A stretch of DNA of 32,977 nt from UBA5078 sp041175045 (GCA_041175045.1 JBEDFR010000028.1:1-32977); one strand, 5' to 3'. Counted from the first letter of the stretch, positions 1 to 8,261 are shown. The notes: generated from the sequence alone by a model not told the origin. Made by a program: numbers and translations.

Positions 1-100
1 CCGGGTCATCCGGGTAGAGATTGGGCGCGGAATAGATGCCACCCAGCACCACGACGAAGAGAATGAGGAGATTCTTCCAGAGGGGAAACTTGTTCAGCAT
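1..100 (-). CDS. secD: SecD N-terminus (partial, cut by window edge)
   Basis: Only the first 33 codons lie in the window. The reverse strand from the ATG at 100 reads MLNKFPLWKNLLILFVVVLG and then a short periplasmic start ending near YPDDP, which is the typical SecD beginning: a short basic/aromatic start followed by the first transmembrane helix. SecD works with SecF and YajC in the inner membrane and helps the Sec translocon release exported proteins on the periplasmic side. It follows yajC by 49 bases on the same strand, the usual yajC-secD-secF order. The rest, including the large periplasmic domain, is outside the window. Identification rests on this short stretch plus gene order. Confidence 0.85.
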   Translation of the reverse strand, partial: MLNKFPLWKNLLILFVVVLGGIYSAPNLYPDDP

Positions 101-149
101 GACTTGCTCACTCGCAGAGGCTGCAACGCGGCGCGGCAGCCGGGTTCAC

Positions 150-482
150 TTACTGAATGGACTTGAGTGTGCCTTTGGGCAGTGCCGCAGCGATGGAAAC
201 CTTCTGCATGCACAGCTCGACGCCTTCCGCCACCTGCAGGGTCACGTAGTCATCCGTGACCTTGGTGACCCGGCCCAGCAAGCCGCCGCTGGTCAGCACT
301 TCGTCGCCCTTGGCCAGGCTGCTCACCAGCTCACGGTGCTCCTTGGCACGCTTGGACTGCGGACGCCACAGGATGAAGTAGAACAGGACAAACATGCCGC
401 CAATGAAAATGAGGTTGAAGACGGGGCTGGGGCCCTGCGCGGCGGCATCCTGGGCATGGGCGGCACTGATGAAGAAGTTCAT
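150..482 (-). CDS. yajC: Preprotein translocase subunit YajC
   Basis: The protein has 110 residues, the usual YajC length. It begins with a short periplasmic N-terminus, has one transmembrane helix at about residues 20-40 (FNLIFIGGMFVLFYFILWRP), and then the conserved cytoplasmic segment beginning RPQSKRAKEHRELVSSLAKG, with the family's GDEVLTSGGLLGRV motif. YajC is a small accessory subunit of the SecDF complex in the inner membrane. It lies between tgt and secD on the minus strand, the conserved gammaproteobacterial order. The start at 482 gives the family-standard N-terminus. Confidence 0.95.
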   Translation of the reverse strand: MNFFISAAHAQDAAAQGPSPVFNLIFIGGMFVLFYFILWRPQSKRAKEHRELVSSLAKGDEVLTSGGLLGRVTKVTDDYVTLQVAEGVELCMQKVSIAAALPKGTLKSIQ

Positions 483-574
483 GGTGTCGATCTCTCTTGT
501 GATGATGTGCGATGTCGTGAGTCTGCGGCGACTCGTTACCAGCGCTGCACGGACCGGGAGGCTGAAGGTTTTGA

Positions 575-1690
575 TCAGGGCGACTCCGGCTCGGCGGGCG
601 CTTGCCGCGCCTGGAATGCTGCGACGAAGGCCGTCAATCTACCCTGTTCTATAGCCTCGCGCAAACCTTGCATCAGTTTCTGGTAGAAGCGCAGGTTGTG
701 TATGGTATTGAGCTGTGCGCCCAGCATTTCCTTGCATTTGTCGAGGTGATGGAGGTAGGCGCGACTGAAATTCCGGCAGGTATAGCAGTCGCATTCCGGG
801 TCCAGCGGACCGGTGTCGTCGCGATAGCGGGCATTGCGCAGACGCACCAGCCCAGCACTGGTGAACAGGTGCGCATTGCGAGCATTGCGGGTCGGCATGA
901 CGCAGTCGAACATATCCACGCCCCGCAGTACCGCCTGAATGATGTCATCGGGCGTGCCTACGCCCATCAGGTAGCGAGGCTTGTGTGCGGGCATACGGTG
1001 GACAATGTGATCGAGCACGCGAATCATGTCCTCCTTGGGCTCGCCCACCGAGAGCCCCCCGATGGCATAACCGTCAAAATCCATGGCGGCCAGCGCCTGC
1101 AGGGACTGCTCGCGCAGTGGAATGAACATCCCGCCCTGCACAATGCCAAAGAGTGCCGAGGGGTGATCACCGTGCGCCTGCCGGCAACGCAGGGCCCAGC
1201 GCAGGGAGAGATTCATCGAGGCCTCGGCCTCCTGTTCGCTGACGGGATAGGGAGTGCACTCGTCGAACACCATGATGACGTCCGAACCCAGATCCTGCTG
1301 CACCTTGATGGCCGACTCCGGGCCGAGGAATACCTGCGCCCCGTCCACTGGCGAACGAAACTTCACGCCCTCCTCCGTGATCTTGCGCATGTCGCCCAGA
1401 CTGAACACCTGAAACCCCCCGGAGTCGGTCAGGATCGGCCTGTCCCAGCCGATGAAACCATGCAGTCCGCCATGCTTCTTCACGATCTCGGTGCCGGGTC
1501 GCAGCATGAGGTGAAAGGTGTTGCCCAGCAGTATCTGCGCACCAGTGTCCTCCACCTGGGCAGGTGTCATGCCCTTGACCGTCCCATAGGTGCCAACTGG
1601 CATGAAGGCGGGTGTCTGCACCTCGCCGCGGGGAAAACGAAGGGTGCCGCGTCGTGCGAGTCCATCGGTGGCCTTTAATTCAAACTGCAT
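575..1690 (-). CDS. tgt: tRNA-guanine transglycosylase (queuine tRNA-ribosyltransferase)
   Basis: This 371-residue protein exchanges the wobble guanine-34 of tRNAs with GUN anticodons for the queuosine precursor preQ1 in the cytoplasm. The family motifs are intact: TDSGGFQVFSL near residue 90 containing an active-site Asp, GGLSVGEP for substrate binding, and MFDCVMPTRNARNAHLFT around residue 265 with the nucleophilic Asp. The structural zinc site near the C-terminus is CDCYTC followed by YLHHL. Length matches the enterobacterial enzyme to within a few residues. It sits 27 bases after prfC and 92 bases before yajC on the same strand; tgt-yajC-secD is a conserved gammaproteobacterial cluster. 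The ATG at 1690 gives the standard start (MQFELKATDG). Confidence 0.97.
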   Translation of the reverse strand: MQFELKATDGLARRGTLRFPRGEVQTPAFMPVGTYGTVKGMTPAQVEDTGAQILLGNTFHLMLRPGTEIVKKHGGLHGFIGWDRPILTDSGGFQVFSLGDMRKITEEGVKFRSPVDGAQVFLGPESAIKVQQDLGSDVIMVFDECTPYPVSEQEAEASMNLSLRWALRCRQAHGDHPSALFGIVQGGMFIPLREQSLQALAAMDFDGYAIGGLSVGEPKEDMIRVLDHIVHRMPAHKPRYLMGVGTPDDIIQAVLRGVDMFDCVMPTRNARNAHLFTSAGLVRLRNARYRDDTGPLDPECDCYTCRNFSRAYLHHLDKCKEMLGAQLNTIHNLRFYQKLMQGLREAIEQGRLTAFVAAFQARQAPAEPESP

Positions 1691-1717
1691 AGATCCTCGT
1701 GCGCTGACAGCAGCGTG

Positions 1718-3304
1718 CTAGTGTTCCCGCGTAGCGTGAAATTCGATCTCGGGCCAGCGCTCTTCCATGAGCGCCAGATTGACCCGTGAAGGAGCCAGAT
1801 ACGTCAGATGATCGCCGCCATCCACGGCGACGTTGTCGTAGGCCTTCTTGCGGAACTCCTCCAGCTTGGCCCTATCTTTGCTGCGCATCCAGCGAGCGCT
1901 GTGGACGCTGACGCCTTCATAGACACAATCGACCTTGTATTCGTCCTGCAGACGGAAGGCAACCACTTCGAACTGCAGTGCGCCAACGGCGCCGACAATC
2001 AGGTCGTTGTTCTTCAACGGCATGAAAACCTGCACGGAACCCTCTTCGGCAAGCTGCTTCAGGCCCTTCTGCAATTGCTTCATCTTCAGAGGATCCTTCA
2101 GCCGGATGCGTTTGAACAGTTCTGGCGCAAAATGCGGGATGCCGGTGAACTGCAGCATTTCGCCTTCAGTGAAGGTGTCACCGATCTGGATGGTGCCGTG
2201 ATTGTGGAAACCGAGAATGTCCCCGGAGACTGCTTCTTCAGCCTGCTCGCGCTCGCCGGCCAGGAAAGTGACGGCGTCGCTGACACGCACCTCCTTGCCG
2301 ATGCGCGTGTGCAGCACTTTCATGCCTCGGGTGTAGGCGCCGGAACACACTCGCAGAAAGGCCACACGGTCGCGGTGGTTCGGGTCCATGTTCGCCTGGA
2401 TCTTGAACACGAACGCGCTGAATGGGGCCTCGTCAGGTGCCACAAGACGAGTCTGTGTCTTGCGCGGCAACGGCGACGGCGCCCATTCCACGAACTGCTC
2501 CAGCATCTCGCGCACCCCGAAGTTGCCGAGTGCAGTTCCGAAATACACCGGCGTCATGCGCCCGGCAAGATACTCGTTCACATCGAAGCGATTGCTGGCA
2601 CCGCGCACCAGTTCAATGTCCATCTGTACATCCTCGGCATAGGCGCCCAGCAGCGCCCGAGCCTCGGGACTGTCGAGCCCCTGGATGCGGACATCGTCAG
2701 GAATCCGATCGCCCTGCCCCTGCTGATAGACATGAATCGTGTCGGTGTACAGGTTGTAGACGCCCTTGAACTCCTTGCCCATGCCCAGCGGCCAGTTGAT
2801 CGGCGCGCAACGGATCTTGAGCACGGTCTCGATCTCGTCGAGCACTTCGATGGGGTTGCGCGTCTCGCGATCGAGCTTGTTGACGAAGGTGAAGATAGGG
2901 GTATCACGCAGTCGGCAGACGTCCATCAGTTTGATGGTGCGCTCCTCTACCCCCTTGGCGCCGTCCACCACCATCAGAGCGGAATCCACGGCCGTGAGCA
3001 CCCGATAGGTGTCCTCCGAAAAATCCTCGTGGCCGGGAGTATCCAGAAGATTCACGATGCGATCGTTGTAGGGAAACTGCATGACCGAGGACGTGACAGA
3101 GATGCCACGCTGCTGCTCCATGGCCATCCAGTCGGAGGTGACATGACGATCGGATTTCTTGCCCTTCACCGTACCGCCTTTCTGGATCAGGCGCCCGAGC
3201 AGCAGCAACTTCTCGGTAATGGTGGTCTTGCCGGCGTCAGGATGGGAAATAATGGCGAAGGTGCGGCGACGGGCGATATCGTCGGCCAGAGCGCTCTGGG
3301 TCAT
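1718..3304 (-). CDS. prfC: Peptide chain release factor 3 (RF3)
   Basis: This 528-residue translational GTPase recycles RF1/RF2 from the terminating ribosome. All nucleotide-binding motifs are visible near the N-terminus: SHPDAGKTT (P-loop), RGISVTSSVMQF (switch I region), DTPGHEDFS (G3) and NKLDRETRNP (G4). The C-terminal part has the RF3-specific domain ending in FHATREH. Length equals the E. coli protein almost exactly. A weak ribosome site (AGGA) precedes the ATG at 3304. It is co-directional with tgt, 27 bases upstream of it, so prfC may head a prfC-tgt-yajC-secD transcription unit. That joint transcription is inferred from spacing only. Confidence 0.97.
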   Translation of the reverse strand: MTQSALADDIARRRTFAIISHPDAGKTTITEKLLLLGRLIQKGGTVKGKKSDRHVTSDWMAMEQQRGISVTSSVMQFPYNDRIVNLLDTPGHEDFSEDTYRVLTAVDSALMVVDGAKGVEERTIKLMDVCRLRDTPIFTFVNKLDRETRNPIEVLDEIETVLKIRCAPINWPLGMGKEFKGVYNLYTDTIHVYQQGQGDRIPDDVRIQGLDSPEARALLGAYAEDVQMDIELVRGASNRFDVNEYLAGRMTPVYFGTALGNFGVREMLEQFVEWAPSPLPRKTQTRLVAPDEAPFSAFVFKIQANMDPNHRDRVAFLRVCSGAYTRGMKVLHTRIGKEVRVSDAVTFLAGEREQAEEAVSGDILGFHNHGTIQIGDTFTEGEMLQFTGIPHFAPELFKRIRLKDPLKMKQLQKGLKQLAEEGSVQVFMPLKNNDLIVGAVGALQFEVVAFRLQDEYKVDCVYEGVSVHSARWMRSKDRAKLEEFRKKAYDNVAVDGGDHLTYLAPSRVNLALMEERWPEIEFHATREH

Positions 3305-3390
3305 GAATCGATTCCTGTACTGAATTGGGAGCTTGCGGCCCTGAGGGCGCTGGTCACGGAAGTCCGGGGATTTGACGCGAGGCGGGGACG

Positions 3391-4026
3391 CTAATGCACG
3401 GCGGCGGAAGCAGGACGCCCGGTGGTGACGGCAAAATCCGGATGCAGGAGATCGGCGCGCTTGATCAGCAATAGATCATGCCGGGTCAGCCGCTCGTGCT
3501 CGCCCTCGGCCTGCAAATCGATTTCGTCGAGCAGCACGCACACCACTTCCTCATTGTCGATGTCCACCACGACACAGCGCTTGAATCCATCCAGTGTGTT
3601 CAGCGACGCGAAACTGCCGATGTCGCAGACATGAGCGGGATAGACGCCACTGGAGGGCTTCAGCACACCCTGGGAGCTGTAGGCCATGCCAAAGCCGGCA
3701 GCGGCCACGACGTGGATGATGTCGATGATAGCCGGATCGGTGAGGTCAATGCGCACACTGTCCAGCATGGCCAGACGGTGATCGTTCTGTTCGTGTGCTA
3801 CCAGCTTGAGAAACAGGCTGATGTCGTCCTGGTTCCACTCCAGCATTTCTTCCGTTTCTGCACGGGAGCTGTCAGAGGCAAAACTCACGACACTGGTCTC
3901 AATGGTCAAGTCGCGACGATCATCATCGGTCTCATAGGGAACTACCATGGAGACGGCACAGAGACCTTCGCTGGACTCGGGGCTCAGCCTCCACAAGAAC
4001 GGAATGTCACCAGTCAGCTCTACCAT
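3391..4026 (-). CDS. Hypothetical protein, 211 residues
   Basis: I do not recognise this family. The product is soluble and acidic with no signal peptide or membrane segment. It begins MVELTGDIPFLWRLSPESSEG and has a hydrophobic middle (residues about 105-125, DIIHVVAAAGFGMAYSSQGV) resembling a packed helix in a small alpha/beta fold. The C-terminal half alternates valine-rich strands with acidic loops (RCVVVDIDNEEVVCVLLDEIDL). Codon use looks like that of the neighbouring housekeeping genes, supporting a real gene. It lies 86 bases upstream of prfC on the same strand and its start faces the AT-rich region at 4.1-4.5 kb, so its promoter probably lies there. Function is unknown. Confidence 0.75.
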   Translation of the reverse strand: MVELTGDIPFLWRLSPESSEGLCAVSMVVPYETDDDRRDLTIETSVVSFASDSSRAETEEMLEWNQDDISLFLKLVAHEQNDHRLAMLDSVRIDLTDPAIIDIIHVVAAAGFGMAYSSQGVLKPSSGVYPAHVCDIGSFASLNTLDGFKRCVVVDIDNEEVVCVLLDEIDLQAEGEHERLTRHDLLLIKRADLLHPDFAVTTGRPASAAVH

Positions 4027-4097
4027 TGCTCGTCACGGTTCATGAAAAACACGCCGTCACGATACCACCGATGCCAGGACAAGACAAAGTCATAATC

Positions 4098-4127
4098 CCC
4101 CCGGTCGGCAGGCACAAGCACCGGGGG
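4098..4127. repeat. GC-rich inverted repeat (hairpin), 8-bp stem
   Basis: CCCCCGGT at 4098-4105 pairs perfectly with ACCGGGGG at 4120-4127 across a 14-base loop. It lies about 70 bases upstream of the start of the 211-residue gene. There is no clean T-run directly after it on either strand, so a terminator role is only possible. Confidence 0.4.
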
Positions 4128-4279
4128 TAACACTTTTCGGCAGGTTTTGTTTCTTTCCTGCACACTCACGGCAAGGTGGTTTCTGCACATGCGTCAAGTC
4201 GCACGCATTCGCGGCCGTTGGTGGTTGACGGCGAATATTGTTTGTGCAAAGAGAGCACAAAATTCTTTTCCACAGATTC

Positions 4280-4288
4280 TGTGGATAA
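4280..4288 (-). promoter_or_regulatory. Consensus DnaA box
   Basis: The minus strand reads TTATCCACA, a perfect match to the DnaA 9-mer. It overlaps the palindrome at 4269-4285, whose other arm carries TTTTCCACA in the opposite orientation. The match itself is certain; that DnaA binds here is inferred. Confidence 0.55.
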
Positions 4289-4349
4289 GTCAGTTGATAA
4301 GATGAAAATAATGCCCGCAAACGCTGAAAAATACGCGCTTCCACACAAG

Positions 4350-4368
4350 TTGGTTATTTTTTAACCAA
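4350..4368. repeat. AT-rich inverted repeat, 7-bp stem, 5-base loop
   Basis: TTGGTTA (4350-4356) and TAACCAA (4362-4368) form a perfect stem around five T residues. T-runs flank it on the plus strand (continuing into ATTTTTT), so on that strand it could act as a weak terminator. It could also be an operator or part of an unwinding region. Confidence 0.4.
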
Positions 4369-4560
4369 TTATTTTTTCCATTACAAATCAATAATATAGA
4401 TGAATATCGAACGTTCTTGCCGCAAAAACCAAGGATATTCACGAGAAACGTGACAGAACTGCCGTTGGTGTGCATAAAAACAGTGCTCTGTTGAAAAACT
4501 TGTTGAATGGACATGGTTTGAACGCTGTTTTTATTAGATTTTCTGACTCTATAACCGCGG

Positions 4561-6021
4561 CCATTTCTGCCCTTTTCGCCTGCGCCGCGGGCAAGCAAAC
4601 CGCAGGGGCAAACCAGCTTGCTCCGCACTTTTTTCACCATCGCTGCCGTCTTCTTTCCTGTCGCGGGCTACTCGCGCTTGAGTTCTTTCCTATGACTCGA
4701 ACGACTTCGCCGGCCTGCACACTGGCCACCGACATCACCCCGGGGCCGGGGCCCTGCTTCGCATGGCGGACTCTGTCCCGTGCCCCCTCCCGGCAGGGGC
4801 TTTGTTCCGCCACTGCCAAGGGGCGTGACTCGAAGCGCCAGCCTGCCGTTGCAAGCCAGCTTTGCCCTGGGGCACCGCCGATGTGACTGCGGAGCTGGAA
4901 TCCAGGGAAGCCGCCTGGCACCTGCAAAACCATGTTACGACTCCGGGGAGCGGCCTGATCCCCACCGGATGCTCGGCAATACCGAATTTGCGACCCGGCG
5001 TGTTGATCAGGCCGAGGACACCATCAAGCGTCGAAGGATTCCACTGCGCAAGCGGCGTGGCACTGCCGGCAGCATGCAGCCACACGCAGCGCCAGCTTCC
5101 TGCTACGCACCTGGCGCTTGCTCTTGCCGCGGCGCGGCAGGCACCGCGCGGCAATGTGCAGGCGCGAGGCCCCCCTTGCTTCAGGCGAGCAGCGCGAAGG
5201 GATGCTCCGCAGGCACTTGGAGCAACTCGCGACAGAGGCCATCCTCCCGTACGCGCACAATGCCCGGCGCCTCATCCTGGCCAGACTCGACATCGGTGTC
5301 GGTCGCACCGAGACGCCCCCTCGCTGATCGTGCGCTTGTCGATCTGGATGGTGGCGGAGGTGGCGGCCAAAGGTTCTTGCGCAGATGGCTGACCCCGACG
5401 TACTCGAGCAGCAAGGACAGAAGAACATGCCCGAGCTGATCCTTCATGCAGGGACGCGACAGTAGTACTCGAACGAGACGCCAATGGTGTGAGCGTCGAT
5501 GCTGGAATCTTGCAGCAGGATGCGTGATACCGATCCGCCCGAGAGGCCGAGCTCGTTCTGCACATCTTGCTGTTCATGACTGCAGATCTTCTTCTGGTCC
5601 AGCGCATTGCGGTTGACAAGAGCACGCACAGAGCGCCACGTATCCCGCGAGGGACGTGGGATTGAAAGGAACAGGAAACCCGGTGGCAATGCTGTCGTCG
5701 GGATTACCCCACCTTGAAGCTTGCAAGGACTTTCTTGCCGTCCTGCACACACCGACTGATGGTGACCAGACGAACGCCTGGCAGATCGAGCCAGCTACTC
5801 TCGACCTTCCTCAGGGCTCCTTCTTCAGATGCTTGCTCTGATCGAGCCGCTGATAGACGAGCGCGAGTCTACGGACGAACTCGTCCTGCGGCTCGGCCTC
5901 CTTGACGTCGATGACTTCTGCTGTCTGATTCAAGTATGCTTGACCGCACTGTTCTGCGCGGCCCGGCAGCGCAGGTGGCACAGCCCCGCTCAATCATGCA
6001 TTCAACTTCAGGAATTCTGCA
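4561..6021. other. Non-coding or decayed stretch, no intact gene
   Basis: About 1.46 kb without an open frame that reads like a functional protein. Short frames overlap on both strands and most are low-complexity (Arg/Ala/Pro-rich). Several minus-strand pieces look protein-like but are broken into different frames: around 5.07-4.95 kb (WNPSTLDGVLGLINTPGRKF), 5.45-5.39 kb (MKDQLGHVLLSLLLEYVGVS), 5.60-5.46 kb (QDVQNELGLSGGSVSRILLQ) and 5.94-5.70 kb (annotated separately). This is what one or more ageing pseudogenes would look like. No terminal repeats, transposase motif or RNA gene was recognised. Confidence 0.5.
5704..5943 (-). pseudogene. Possible gene remnant with an internal frameshift
   Basis: Reading the minus strand from about 5943, a plausible stretch (AYLNQTAEVIDVKEAEPQDE, then FVRRLALVYQRLDQSKHLKK) runs into a stop at 5811. 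A neighbouring frame then continues protein-like sequence (ALRKVESSWLDLPGVRLVTI, then SRCVQDGKKVLASFKVG) to a stop at 5704. The amino-acid composition is balanced and unlike the Arg/Pro-rich noise around it. This suggests the C-terminal part of a former protein split by a frameshift near 5815. I cannot assign a family, and chance is not excluded. Confidence 0.3.
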
Positions 6022-6840
6022 GTGAAGAAACGCCCCTTGTCCCTTGCGCGGTGGCTGCTCATCCCCCTGTTCTTCAGCGGCTGTTCGCGCCTGCCTCAGG
6101 ACGCCCTGCCCGTCTTGACGCAAGAGCAGACCGAGTGGATCGGGGAACGCATATTCGCCAACGAATGCAATCTGAGAACCGCGTGTTTAACCAGTTGGAA
6201 TACCGGGGAGGATTTCCCCTCGCTGGGCATTGGACACTTCATCTGGTACCGGGCAGGTCAGCAGGACGTGTTCGTGGAAAGTTTCCCGGCGCTGCTCGAC
6301 TTCTACGAAGCGCAGGGCATCGTCATTCCCGACTGGGTGGCGAGTCTGCCCGGGCGCGATTCCCCGTGGCCGGACAGGGTCAGCTTCCTGGCGGATCTGG
6401 ACAGCCCGCGCATGCAGATACTGCGCAACTTCCTGAACGACACCCGCGCCATTCAAGTACAGTTCATCATCGAGCGCATGCACGCCAGCCTGCCTGCCCT
6501 GCTGGAGCACACGACGCAGAAGGAAGCGGTTGCCGCACTTTTCCTGGAGATCGCACGCAGCGAACCACCTCTGGGCATGTACGCACTCATTGACTATGTC
6601 AACTTCAAGGGGGAAGGCATCTCCGAGAGCGAGCGCTACGCAGGTCAGGGCTGGGGACTGCTGCAGGTACTGGAACAAGTGCTGCTGACGCGCAATGACA
6701 CCCCGCTGATGGCACAATTCTCGCGCTCCGCAAAGGTGATTCTGGCACGAAGAATCATGAATTCTCCTGGCGAGCGCGAAGAAGTGCGCTGGCGTGAGGG
6801 ATGGAATGCACGCGTGGCAACCTATCTGGGAAAACCCTGA
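6022..6840 (+). CDS. Putative lipoprotein with a lysozyme-like GIGH motif
   Basis: This 272-residue protein starts at a GTG preceded by AGGA. Its N-terminus MKKRPLSLARWLLIPLFFSG ends in a lipobox with Cys21, so it is probably a lipid-anchored envelope protein. The following region has Glu48 (ANEC), then WNTGEDFPSLGIGHFIWY at residues 59-76. That stretch resembles the start of the T4-lysozyme fold, where a catalytic Glu is followed by an Asp/Thr loop and then GIGH. The later part is helical with a conserved-looking patch (DYVNFKGEGISESERYAGQG) and a tryptophan-rich end (WREGWNARVATYLG). A peptidoglycan-cleaving or sugar-binding role is inferred. It stands alone, with about 300 bases before hisC on the same strand. 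The gene is confidently real; the enzymatic role is not. Confidence 0.8.
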   Translation: MKKRPLSLARWLLIPLFFSGCSRLPQDALPVLTQEQTEWIGERIFANECNLRTACLTSWNTGEDFPSLGIGHFIWYRAGQQDVFVESFPALLDFYEAQGIVIPDWVASLPGRDSPWPDRVSFLADLDSPRMQILRNFLNDTRAIQVQFIIERMHASLPALLEHTTQKEAVAALFLEIARSEPPLGMYALIDYVNFKGEGISESERYAGQGWGLLQVLEQVLLTRNDTPLMAQFSRSAKVILARRIMNSPGEREEVRWREGWNARVATYLGKP

Positions 6841-7156
6841 AAAGGACGCTGCTGCCATTGACTTCTCCTGCAGTGCAGCCAACTCCTTTTTCCAGAACGA
6901 TAAATCCATATTGAAAACTTAAGAAGTGGCAGTGTCAGCGCATTTTCATCATGCAGTCAGAGCCAGTTCGCGAACACAGTGATCACCGAGCACCACAGCC
7001 CGTGAACGGCGCTGGTCTTCGCTGCAGACGACAAGCGGCATAGGCGGCGACAAGATTGAACCAAGTCCCATTAACCAGTAACCTTGGCCCCTCTGATCCC
7101 CGTCCGGCGGGCCGCCTCCTGCGGCCGGTTCCGGCACTGCAGTGACACCCTACTCT
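6841..7156 (+). other. Intergenic region upstream of hisC with a GC-rich hairpin
   Basis: No gene is supported here. The region is moderately AT-rich at 6880-6930. Just before the hisC start it carries a perfect hairpin, GGCCGC (7110-7115), CTCCT loop, GCGGCC (7121-7126). No Shine-Dalgarno sequence precedes either candidate hisC start (GTG 7142 or ATG 7157). The hairpin lies where a ribosome site would be expected, so it might affect hisC translation, or it may be a terminator of upstream transcription (no T-run follows). Confidence 0.4.
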
Positions 7157-8261
7157 ATGAGCTACGAACGTCCGAACATACAGCGCATGACTGGCTACAG
7201 TTCAGGTGAGCAGCCGAACCGGCCTGATATCATCAAGCTGAACACCAACGAGAACCCCTATCCCGCAAGCTCAGCCGTGATCGCCGCCCTGCAGGGCCTG
7301 CGCGTGGAGGATCTGCGCCGCTACCCCCAGCCCCTGGCCAATGAGTTTCGCCAGGTCGCGGCCGAGTGCCACCACCTGCAGGTGGACAATTTCATCGCCA
7401 CGAATGGCGGCGACGAACTGTTGCGTCTGGTCATCACCACCTTTGTCGAGCCCGGAGGCGTTATCGCCATCGCCGAGCCGAGTTATTCTCTCTATCCGGT
7501 GCTGGCCGAGATTCACGGGTGCGAGGTGGCACGCATCGACCTGCTGGAAGACTGGCAGATGGGACCGGACTTCGCCGAACGCCTGAATGCCAGCGGCGCC
7601 AGCCTGGCCTTCGTGGTGAATCCGCATGCCCCCTCCGGCCTGCTGACGCCGGTCGCCACCCTGCGTGCCATCGCTCATGCCTTCAAGGGTGTCCTGGTGA
7701 TAGACGAGGCTTATGTGGACTTCATCGACCCGGTCCTGCGTCACGACGCCGTGAGCCTGGTGCGAGAGCTGGACAACGTCTTGATCCTGCGCACCATGAG
7801 CAAGGGCTACTCCCTGGCCGGGCTGCGCTTCGCCTACGGCATCGGGGACTCCAGCCTGATCGCCCCCATGCTCTACAAGACTCGGGACAGCTACAACACC
7901 GACGTCATCTTCCCAGGTGCTGGCCACGGCGGCGCTGCGCGATCGTGCCAGTGCTGCCCTGGGCTGGGAGAAAGTGCGCATGGAACGCGCTCGGGTGGCT
8001 GCCGGCTTGACGGCTCTCGGCTTTGCCTGTGCCCCCAGTCAGAGCAATTTCCTGCTGGCGCGCGTGCCCGATGGCGATGCCCGCTTCATCAGCACCGAGA
8101 TCATGGCGCGAGAGTTCTATCAGCGCCTGAAGGACAGCGGCATTCTCGTGCGGTACTTCGACCAGCCGCGTCTGCGGGACAAGCTGCGCATCACCATCGG
8201 CACACACGAACAGAACACCCGATTGCTGCAGCGGCTAGAGTCCTGCGTCCAATTGACCTGA
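7157..8261 (+). pseudogene. hisC: Histidinol-phosphate aminotransferase, broken by a 1-base frameshift
   Basis: HisC is the PLP-dependent enzyme converting imidazole-acetol phosphate to histidinol phosphate. The first part shows KLNTNENPYPAS, NPHAPSG, DEAYVDF and the PLP-lysine motif TMSKGYSLAGLR. The reading frame breaks just after RDSYNTDVI: at about 7910 the sequence ATCTTCCCAGGTG has one T more than expected for continuation into SQVLATAALRDRASA. The family sequence then resumes in another frame from about 7913 to the TGA at 8261, ending TRLLQRLESCVQLT. With one T removed the product would be about 367 residues, a normal HisC length. Both halves are otherwise undamaged, so this is either a very recent mutation or a sequencing error. 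The ATG at 7157 is preferred to the GTG at 7142. The gene is solitary, away from other his genes. Confidence 0.9.

Larger units (their letters stand above)
4260..4560. other. AT-rich intergenic segment with DnaA boxes and palindromes (candidate DnaA-binding region)
   Basis: This stretch is strikingly AT-rich against the GC-rich surroundings and contains no convincing gene. It holds a perfect DnaA box on the minus strand (TTATCCACA, 4280-4288), a one-mismatch box on the plus strand (TTTTCCACA, 4267-4275) and another one-mismatch box (TGTGCATAA, 4469-4477). The first two overlap in a 17-base perfect palindrome, TCCACAGATTCTGTGGA (4269-4285). A second inverted repeat follows at 4350-4368, then a run of A/T-only stretches to about 4400. 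The arrangement resembles an origin or DnaA-regulated site, but no dnaA, rpmH or mnmG gene is nearby. It may instead be a DnaA titration or regulatory site, or simply the promoter region of the neighbouring gene. Confidence 0.4.

Noticed and set aside
602..1678. Long open frame on the plus strand opposite tgt
   Set aside because: Mirror frame of a GC-rich gene; tgt on the minus strand has all family motifs.
1808..3394. 528-residue plus-strand frame opposite prfC
   Set aside because: Shadow of prfC; no coherent protein features.
6840..6909. Minus-strand start MDLSFWKKELAALQEKSMAA upstream of the lipoprotein's end
   Set aside because: The first 20 or so residues look protein-like, but the frame then becomes the shadow of the lipoprotein gene; no family and no ribosome site strong enough to call a gene.
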